Notes under the pieces: model-generated
What the model saw: only the letters and a program-made list of their open reading frames with translations
Databases searched by the model: none
Told to the model about the DNA's origin: nothing
Translations under genes and position numbers: made by a program
Source: Halichoerus grypus
Lineage: Eukaryota; Chordata; Mammalia; Carnivora; Phocidae
Reading direction: 5' to 3'
DNA: 64,000 bases
Assembly (NCBI RefSeq): GCF_964656455.1
Contig: NC_135717.1
Span: 496,001 to 560,000, forward strand
In this document: positions 57,583-64,000 of the stretch, one piece after another
How the letters are laid out: every line of letters starts with the position of its first letter
Numbering within the stretch: position 1 is the first letter of the stretch

Positions 57583-57764
57583 TAAAGATTTTATTAGAGC
57601 GAGCGAGCGCACTGGTGTACGCATGCATGAACAGGGGAGAGGCGGAGAGAGAGAGTCTCAAGCAGACTCTGCACTGAGCACAGAGCCTGACACAGGGCTC
57701 GATCTCACAACCTAAGCTGAAGTCAAGAGTCGGACGCTGAACCAACTGAGCCACCCAGGCGCCC
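57583..57764 (-). repeat. Can-SINE, antisense, in intron 6
   Basis: It runs from aaagattttattagagcgag to gccacccaggcgcccc. The A/T end has an unusual gcgagcgagcgc in place of the (GA)n run. Confidence 0.9.
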
Positions 57765-59729
57765 CTCTGTTTGTATGCTTCTAGAAACAATGTTCTTTGG
57801 GTGTGTTTCCTTGTGTATATGTATTTGTATACATGGGCAGATCCTTCCCTAAAGGGTAGACAAATTAGAAGTAGAACAGATGCATTTGAGTTTACCGACC
57901 CACTTGAGCCGTGCGGTTTCTGAGTCCTAAACGTTTTGAGGTTCAGGGGAAGTGCAGCCTTGACAAAACATGAATTTCTGGCTCACATCAAAAAGACTTT
58001 TTAAAAGGCTTGGAAGGCTTTTCCTTGGGTCATGCACGCTCTACAGAGCAGGGTACCGATGGGGTGTCTGCACGCAGACAGACTTGGTTCCTCCGGGAAG
58101 CACGGAAAGCTGGGCCCTCAGGGCCTTCTCGGGCCTCCCAGGAGGCACCCAGGAAATCAGAGACGGAAAACAGAGTCTGCGTGTTCGCTCTCTTGCCTGT
58201 GGCAGCTCTTAACGTACACCTTCTGTTGGGGGATTTATCTTAGGATAAGGGCAAAACCTTAGGATAGGTTTTGAAAAATTATCATTTATCTTGATGGCTT
58301 AGACCAGCACGTGGCTTTCTGACCCAGCCTCAGGCTTTAGAGAAATCAGGACTTAGGTGCCTGCCTCCTTTGGGCGCGGCAGTGGACGCTGTGAGCAGCT
58401 GCGGCTTGAGCCCCACGCTGCCCGGACACGGCTGGGGGGCGGGGTGGGGGGCTGCCGCTCGCGCTCTTCCTGTGCTGGGCCGCTCCCGACGGCAGCCACT
58501 CTCCTGAAGAAACCGTAGCTAGCAATTAAATACTTAAAAAGCTGTTCCAGTCTGCAGCTCCTAAATAAATATCACTGCTGGGAGAAAAAAAAAGTTTTTG
58601 TGCAATTTCAGTTTGAATAGATTCTTCCAATTGACTTCCCAAAAGACTGACCCAGATTGCTCTCCAGCGGTGGCAGTGTGAGGGTCCTCATTCCGTGTGC
58701 TCTTGCCAGTTCTTCATTTGTTCATGCTTTCACAATTTTTCCTGTTCCATGGGTGAAAAATGGAATTTCAGTGTTTTTGATTATCAGTGGAACAGACCAC
58801 GTATTACCTCTTCATAAGCGTTTTCTATATTTCTGAAGCTTCACGGGAAGTTTTCAGTGCCATGTGAAAGATGGGCAGAGGCACAGTGGGAGACGCTTGG
58901 CGCTGATGCTGGGGGTGGGGGGAGGGGAGGCTAGCCGCGCTCCTCCAGGTGTTTTGGTACAGCGCTCCAAGTCACCAACAGGCTACTCAGTAGGCTATTT
59001 GGAAAAAAAGAAAGAAAAGAAAAAACTCATTTCTTTAAAATCCCTCCCCCTCAGACTTCACCGGTTCCAGCTGGCCTCACGCCATACATTCTGAACTCAC
59101 GCAGGGCTCCCCAAGCCAGGAGCGGGAGTGGACCAGTGTCAGAAGCACTCCCGGGTCTGCACTCCGTGGAGTAAAAATTCCTAGCAACTGTGGCTTGTAG
59201 AGGATCACCTTACACATTTCAGGCTAACACAGGAAAAGTTGTCGGGGATCCCGTGGTATCTTGAAGCTGCACTAACAACACGTAGCAGGAGACCCCCGGC
59301 TTCACTAACGGACCTGCTCCTTGCAGGTGCTCACGCCGGCGGCTTCTGTAGCGTCCCCTGTCGCAGATGCTGTGGCAGGCGTCTCTGAAGCTGCTGGGCG
59401 CGTCTGGGGGTCCTTTTCCAGGCAGGTGACAGAGGACAGTGGGTGGTGGTTGAGCGGTATCTGGCCTTTGGAGTGTATGTAGGCAGGACTGGGGTGCAGT
59501 CACCTCAGACGGGCTCTTCTGTGCAGGCTCGTCTGTGACCGAGCCTTGGCGTTCCGCTCTCCGACACGGGACTGCCGTGTGGCTCTGTCTCCATCAGGAG
59601 GTGACATGTGTCACGTGGGGCAGAGTGATGTTTGTCACACGGCTCTTCCCAAGTTGTCGTCTGCGATGGACGTGTGAAGGGTTGATTCTACTTTGCCCCA
59701 ATGAGTAACTTGGCTGTCTGACTTTCCAG

Positions 59730-59984
59730 GGGGAGTAAATGTTGACTTTGTGGGAAGAAGTAACTGTGTTCACGGTTTTTCAATAGGCGGTGCCCCTGTC
59801 CACATGGATAGGATTTTGTGGCTGGCCAAGGACACTTCGTCATCCTTGTCATCATTCTTAGTTCAACTTTTTCGAATGGTTTTAATGAAGCTCAATTATG
59901 AATCAGAAAATTACAAATTGAAAAGTTATGAATCAAAAGATCGTGAATCAAAAAGCTATAAGTCAAAAAGCCATGAATCAAAAG
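59730..59984 (+). CDS. SUN1: SUN1 coding exon 7, cassette with first hydrophobic segment
   Basis: Acceptor CTTTCCAG, weak donor GTATTT. It has 255 bases, phase 1 to 1, residues 226-311. It encodes GGVNVDFVGRSNCVHGFS, then the amphipathic or hydrophobic H1-like segment DRILWLAKDTSSSLSSFLVQ and LFRMVLMKLNYE, then a short coding repeat based on (Y/H/R)ESK. The homologous segment exists in the long mouse isoform as I remember it and is absent from shorter isoforms. H1 is not thought to cross the membrane in the mouse protein. Confidence 0.94.
59896..59984 (+). repeat. SUN1: Coding tandem repeat in exon 7
   Basis: About five imperfect 15-18-base units of the form taTGAATCAAAAAG encode YESEN, YKLKS, YESKD, RESKS, YKSKS and HESKG. 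The units stay in frame. The repeat type is shared with the mouse protein, where a similar YES/YET series occurs. Confidence 0.85.
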
Positions 59985-60539
59985 GTATTTAAATCATTTT
60001 TTTCTCCTTTTTCCACCTAATAATACTTTCAAGGTGGAGAAAACACTGCCTTTCCAGCGTGGCGCTTCCTCCATGTTTCTCCTCTTGTGCTTTTACTAAG
60101 CAGACTTTCTTTTGGCGCTTTTCTAGGGTCTTCCTGCGCTGATGGAAGTTTTCATGCATTTGTACTGGTTCTGTTTTCTGGAAGGGGAGCAGCGTTTCAA
60201 CATTTTTAAAGTCATTTTTTAAAAACTCAAGTTTTGATTCTTACTGTCTTCTTAAAGCAGAAACAATTTATTTGAATGGCGTTGAGAATGTCGTTGTTTA
60301 CAGCCGTCTTTAAGCGGGCCTGTCTCTGTTCTGTGCTGCCTTGTTCAGCCAGTGGGGCTTTAACCTCTCTTCTCCCTAAGCCCAGCCCTACCGCCTGCCC
60401 CCCACCCCGCCCCCCCTTGCCTCGCCTGCACACGTAAGCCGGTGGGGGCTGGTCTTGCATGCTCTCTCTCTGACCGTGCGGCCCCGTCGGCGTCTGGGAA
60501 GCGTCTGAACTCTCTGAGCCTGTTTTGCGTGTATTGCAG
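59985..60539 (+). other. SUN1: SUN1 intron 7
   Basis: It runs from GTATTT to GTATTGCAG, 555 bases, with no exon or repeat recognised. Confidence 0.88.
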
Positions 60540-60623
60540 CTCATTCCAGTCACTGTGGGACAGTGAATGTAGGAGGGCTTCTCAGAGAGGACGGCCACCT
60601 CAGTGTGAAAGGGGAGTCCTTGT
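60540..60623 (+). CDS. SUN1: SUN1 coding exon 8, cassette
   Basis: Acceptor GTATTGCAG, strong donor GTAAGT. It has 84 bases, phase 1 to 1, residues 311-339. It encodes HSSHCGTVNVGGLLREDGHL and then SVKGESL. The matching segment of the mouse protein (HCGRMTAGELSRVDGESL as I recall it) confirms the exon. No membrane segment or known catalytic motif is present. Confidence 0.93.
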
Positions 60624-60912
60624 GTAAGTATGGCGTCTCGGCGCGTGGGCTCGCGGGGCAGTGGTGGCAGCTCCCCGCAGGTGGCAATACGGGGCTGCGG
60701 ACACAGACCAGACGCCCCCTCGCGCGTGCGGACTTGCCGAACCCTTAACAATAGACGGCAGGAGCCACCAGATTGCATTTGCTTTGATTTTTTCTTTTTT
60801 TGCGTAATTGAGTTTCCTAATTTTCTCAAACTGCCATTGTTGTGCACAGTTCCGGTTGACCAGGTTTGCATAGTAATCTGTCCAATTAACTGCTTGTCAC
60901 CAGCACCCACAG

Positions 60913-61023
60913 GTGATGACTCTAGGAGGAGGGGGCTCCTTGAGACGCACACAGCCGTCCGCTCGCAGTCCTCGAGTCCAGAAGGGGTAGCAGGGGCCAT
61001 TGGGCACATCTTTTCTTATGCAG
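60913..61023 (+). CDS. SUN1: SUN1 coding exon 9, degenerate zinc-finger-like module
   Basis: Acceptor CACCCACAG, weak donor GTTGTC. It has 111 bases, phase 1 to 1, residues 339-376. The junction codon gives C and the exon reads DDSRRRGLLETHTAVRSQSS. In the mouse protein, as I remember it, this stretch has the C-x2-C-x8-H-x3-H pattern. Here the second cysteine is serine and the last histidine is arginine, so zinc binding is probably lost. The end encodes GVAGAIGHIFSYA. The reading frame is intact, so the exon may still be used without the finger. Confidence 0.92.
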
Positions 61024-62206
61024 GTTGTCGTTTGTACCTTTTTATTTTGTTTTTGTCATGTTCTTCACAAATGCTGTAGCTCCTTGTTTGTATTGGCAAG
61101 TCAAGTGCTTGTTAAAAACGGACAGGAATAATACCAACTTTAGCTTAAAATACAGAGAACGTCTCTCTTGAAAAGCTTCTTTGTAAATGTATTTAGTATA
61201 AGTTACATGTCTGAAAAGTAGCTTGCTTGAGGTGAAGTCAAAGGCTTATTAGAAAGGCTGGTCACGCTCCCACGGGGGAGTTGATCTGAAAAGAAGCTGC
61301 TTGTCCTGTCCGTGCCCGGTTGCTGGGACGCACAGCCTCGCTCCGGGGACTGCCGTGTCCTGAGCCTCTGCCGCACGGAGGCTTGCATGTGGAGTCAGAG
61401 AGTTTCCAATTCATACCTGTAAGTTTCTTGCCAAAGGGGCACCTTTGTTAGCTTTTTTTTTTTAAGTTGAGCTTCAAAAATAATGGTCTTTTAATTGGTA
61501 ATAAAACAAAATGATAGATTAAAGAATCCCCTTAAACCATGTTTTTTCTCACATCGAGCATAGCGTCAGGAGTCTCAACGCACAAATGTTTATAGGAGCA
61601 TATAACTTTCAGCAGGTACTCTTAAAAAAGTGAAACAAAATGGATTTCATAAGCAGTTTTCTGCCTTATATAATGTGTGATATTTGATACAAAATTTGTC
61701 TTATTCTGTCATCCAGTGGTACTACCATTTGTAATCCCAAAATACTTTTTCACTGGAAAATGTTAGCTTTTAGAATGGTCTTGGAGTAATGAGCCCTCCT
61801 GGTCTCACCTGGAGCTGACTGCTGGTGTCTGCAGAGTTTTATCTGCAAGTTGTGTTGGCACCAACTGAACACTGCACTGGGGGGTGGGGGGAGGCTGGCC
61901 GCGCCCTCCCCCCCCCCCCAGGGAATTTCACAGGGAGGTCTGCGTGTCACGTTTTAAGTATCTGTAGGAAGAAGTGAACAACCATTCAGCATGTAATAGA
62001 ATTTCCTAAGTAAATTTCAGAGTCTTGCTTAGACTTAAAATGGTTGTTTGGTTTTTTTTCCCTGAGAAGAGACTGAGCTGACTTGAGGGAATTGTGGTAA
62101 GATGCATACGAGGGGGAGTTTGTTGCTGTATTGTTAAGTATGGAGAGTGGGTTTTCTGGTGTATGTTTTGAGTGTGCACCTCCCGCACACATGTCATCTG
62201 TCGCAG
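61024..62206 (+). other. SUN1: SUN1 intron 9
   Basis: It runs from GTTGTC to TCTGTCGCAG, 1,183 bases. A run of C is at about 61,910. I see no further exon or SINE. Confidence 0.88.
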
Positions 62207-62305
62207 GTCACCTGTTGGTGCAGACGCTGCAAAGGATCGGTGCTTCCGGATGGTCCGTGTTGAAGACACTGTTGTCGGTTCTTTGGTTGGCCGTAGTAGC
62301 TCCAG
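62207..62305 (+). CDS. SUN1: SUN1 coding exon 10, hydrophobic segment H2
   Basis: Acceptor TGTCGCAG, donor GTGGTT. It has 99 bases, phase 1 to 1, residues 376-409. It encodes HLLVQTLQRIGASGW and SVLKTLLSVLWLAVVAP. The second half is a hydrophobic helix matching the LWLAVVAPG segment of human SUN1. It opens the membrane-associated part of the protein. Confidence 0.96.
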
Positions 62306-62803
62306 GTGGTTATTTTGGCTTTCTCTGTTAGCATTCTCTACCAGGTCTTTGGGCAGTTAGGCACCTGCCATTACTGATTGATCCAGCCAAAGGGAAGTTT
62401 CATTTTAGGGATACATGCTTTGCTCCTTGATATAACATGTTTCATTCTTGATTACTTAGAAGTGCTAACATAGTGCTTTGGGTGCATGAGCGTTTCTTTG
62501 TTTCCCTGCTGTGGAAGTCCACCTGCTCCGTTGAACTGGAATGGAGAATGCATGGATTTGGTGTTTCCTCATTTGTAGCCTGTTTTGTGTATCAGCTTCG
62601 CTTTGTGTGCTTCTCGATGTTCCTGTGTTTGAGTACCTGGACACTCAATATGCATCATCCCTAACTTCATCTTCAGATACTTACACAATATTTGTTAGCA
62701 GATGTCCTTGTGCTTCTTGCTTGACCTTCACAAAAACAGTCCATTTAGGAGTTTGATTTTCCAAAGAACATTTCTTTAGAATGTTTGGTATTTTCTCTTT
62801 CAG

Positions 62804-62897
62804 GGAAGGCAGCCTCTGGAATATTCTGGTGGCTAGGGATTGGATGGTACCAGTTTGTTACTTTGATTTCTTGGCTGAATGTGTTTCTTCTTACAAG
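62804..62897 (+). CDS. SUN1: SUN1 coding exon 11, hydrophobic segment H3
   Basis: Acceptor CTCTTTCAG, donor GTAAGG. It has 94 bases, phase 1 to 2, residues 409-440. It encodes KAASGIFWWLGIGWYQFVTL and ISWLNVFLLT, a tryptophan-rich hydrophobic helix almost identical to the human protein as I recall it. The phase changes here, so this exon cannot be skipped alone without a frameshift. Confidence 0.97.
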
Positions 62898-63415
62898 GTA
62901 AGGAAACCAGTATGTCAACTGAGTGTTTTTAAGAACTGACTTTGTGCTCATTGCAGGATATAATTTGATTTTTTTATAATGATTTAGCTTTTATTTACAT
63001 TGTTTTTATAGTTTGGTATATTAATGTCTTGCCTTTTTTATATCACTTTATATTTTACAAAGTGTTTTCATATTTTTATGTAATTTTTCAAGCCATTCCT
63101 GTGAGAAAGGAAAGGCAGCTGTCATTCTTAAAATCACAGTGTATAGGAGTGAAGTGCCTTGTCATCGATTACACAGATCGGGAGGGGTGTGGTCAGGACT
63201 GGGAGAGAGGGTCTGGTTAACTCTGGGGCAGTTCACCCGGCCCCAGGTGAGCTTAGTGGGCCAGTAGCCAAGGTCCTTTAGTGCCCAGCATGGTGCCACG
63301 CGAATCAGTAGTGAATGTGTTTGATTGTTACTATGGGCCAGGGGACACTATTTTATAGAAGCGTCCCCTGTACGTGTATACACACCTTGTAGATAACACT
63401 GTTAACTGCATTTCT

Positions 63416-63511
63416 GGGGCGCCTGGCCGGCTCGGTCAGAAGAGCACGTGACTCTTGATCTCAGGGTCTCGAGTTCGAGCCCCATGTTGGGTACGGAGCC
63501 TCCTTTAAAAA
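63416..63511 (+). repeat. Short Can-SINE variant, sense, in intron 11
   Basis: It has ggggcgcctggccggctcgg, gactcttgatctcagggtc and gggtacggagcctcctttaa with an A-run. This is the short subtype. Confidence 0.9.
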
Positions 63512-63665
63512 AAAACCAGCAACTGTAAATGCATTTCTAATACTGAGACTTTCATTTTAAAATAAGGGCATGGTTATTTTGTATAAAATTCCCCAGAGAG
63601 GTAAAATAGAATGGTGACCCTGACTTTTCTCATATCCAAGTTAAAATTTTTCTTTTTATTCCTAG

Positions 63666-63724
63666 GTGCCTTCGAAATATCTGCAAGTTTTTAATCTTGC
63701 TCATTCCGTTATTACTTTTACTAG
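63666..63724 (+). CDS. SUN1: SUN1 coding exon 12, transmembrane segment
   Basis: Acceptor TTATTCCTAG, donor GTAAGT. It has 59 bases, phase 2 to 1, residues 440-460. It encodes CLRNICKFLILLIPLLLLL, the most hydrophobic segment of the protein, which brings the chain into the perinuclear space. Confidence 0.97.
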
Positions 63725-63857
63725 GTAAGTAAACTTTGACTTAGTTCCGTGATGAGGATCTACACGCGAAGATGTAAATGAGGGCTAGAACTGAGCGTTT
63801 CAGTGCCTGTTTCACAGAGCGTTGTACACACATGCAGTTGGCTCTTGTCCCCTGCAG

Positions 63858-64000
63858 GTGCCGGTCTGTCCCTGTGCGGCCAGGGAGACTTCCTCTCAGG
63901 CCTGCCTGTGCTCAGCTGGACACGCATGTACGGAGCCCAGCGGGTGGACGGCCCCGAGAGCTCGGTCACACCTGACGCATCTCACCTGAGCCAGCCACCG
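63858..64000 (+). CDS. SUN1: SUN1 coding exon 13, cut by the window edge
   Basis: Acceptor CCCCTGCAG. The first 143 bases are open to the right edge, residues 460-507. It encodes AGLSLCGQGDFLSGLPVLSW and later YGAQRVDGPESS, the start of the perinuclear (luminal) domain. Where the human protein, as I recall it, has AGLSLWGQG, this sequence has a cysteine instead of tryptophan. The stop, coiled coils and SUN domain lie beyond the window. Confidence 0.93.

Larger units (their letters stand above)
55030..59729 (+). other. SUN1: SUN1 intron 6
   Basis: It runs from GTTAGA to GACTTTCCAG, 4,700 bases. It contains an antisense L1 piece at 57.26-57.56 kb and a SINE at 57.58-57.76 kb. The remaining stretches (55.03-57.26 and 57.77-59.73 kb) show no exon I can support. 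A 126-codon antisense frame at 56,266-56,646 has no recognisable features. Confidence 0.88.
29560..64000 (+). other. SUN1: SUN1 gene, partial (truncated at the right edge)
   Basis: SUN1 is an inner-nuclear-membrane protein. Its perinuclear C-terminal SUN domain holds KASH proteins (nesprins) of the outer membrane, and its N-terminus faces lamin A and chromatin. The LINC bridge so formed positions nuclei and anchors meiotic telomeres. Identification rests on the first coding exon (MDFSRLHMY, PPQCVPENTGYTYAL), on SSYSSDAL and SPRMSRRSLRL in exon 3, and on the hydrophobic exons 10-12, all matching the mammalian protein as I know it. Summed exons 2-13 give 1,521 coding bases (507 codons) with all splice phases consistent. 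Introns within the window run from 113 bases (intron 5) to 14,662 bases (intron 1). Coiled coils, SUN domain and stop codon are outside the window. Confidence 0.96.

Overview
This is a mammalian nuclear genomic window. It is almost certainly from an arctoid carnivore (bear, seal or mustelid relative). The main evidence is about 33 tRNA-derived Can-SINE copies in both orientations. They carry the box-like head GGGGCGCCTGGGTGGCTCAG, a CT-rich middle and an AAATAAATAAAATCTT tail. This form differs from the usual dog and cat versions. Old L1 fragments, one ERVL-MaLR-type LTR and GC-rich minisatellites complete the picture. There are no prokaryotic genes, CRISPR arrays or operons. Nearly all the long open reading frames lie in simple or tandem repeats, or inside L1 and SINE sequence.

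One protein-coding gene is securely identified: SUN1, on the + strand. It encodes an inner-nuclear-membrane SUN-domain protein, the nuclear half of the LINC complex. A CpG-island promoter and a non-coding first exon lie at about 28.9-29.65 kb. Coding exons start at 44,330 and continue to the right edge, where the gene is cut off. I resolved twelve exons (2 to 13) by splice sites and reading phase. They give about 507 codons, covering the nucleoplasmic N-terminus, all hydrophobic segments and the first perinuclear residues. The coiled coils and the SUN domain lie beyond the window.

Layout: 1-28.88 kb is intergenic, mostly repeats (two overlapping antisense L1 fragments, nested SINEs, an LTR inside an older element, and a sense L1 ORF2 remnant at 17.7-21.0 kb). 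It holds an unassigned CpG island at about 5.8-6.9 kb and a possible decayed processed pseudogene at 13.5-14.8 kb. From 28.9 to 29.95 kb is the SUN1 promoter island. From 29.96 to 31.6 kb, inside intron 1, is a C-rich minisatellite that opens all forward frames and makes a spurious 920-codon ORF. From 31.6 to 44.3 kb is the rest of intron 1. From 44.3 to 64 kb are the coding exons, with a GT-rich minisatellite at 53.35-54.48 kb just upstream of a 27-nt micro-exon.

The most interesting biology is in the SUN1 nucleoplasmic region. Exons 5 to 10 are six consecutive exons, each a multiple of three and each bounded by phase 1, so any subset can be skipped in frame. Several have weak 5' splice sites. 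Exon 9 encodes a zinc-finger-like module that has lost one cysteine and one histidine ligand relative to the mouse protein as I remember it. Exon 7 contains a short coding tandem repeat. A two-codon upstream ORF ends ten bases before the SUN1 start codon.
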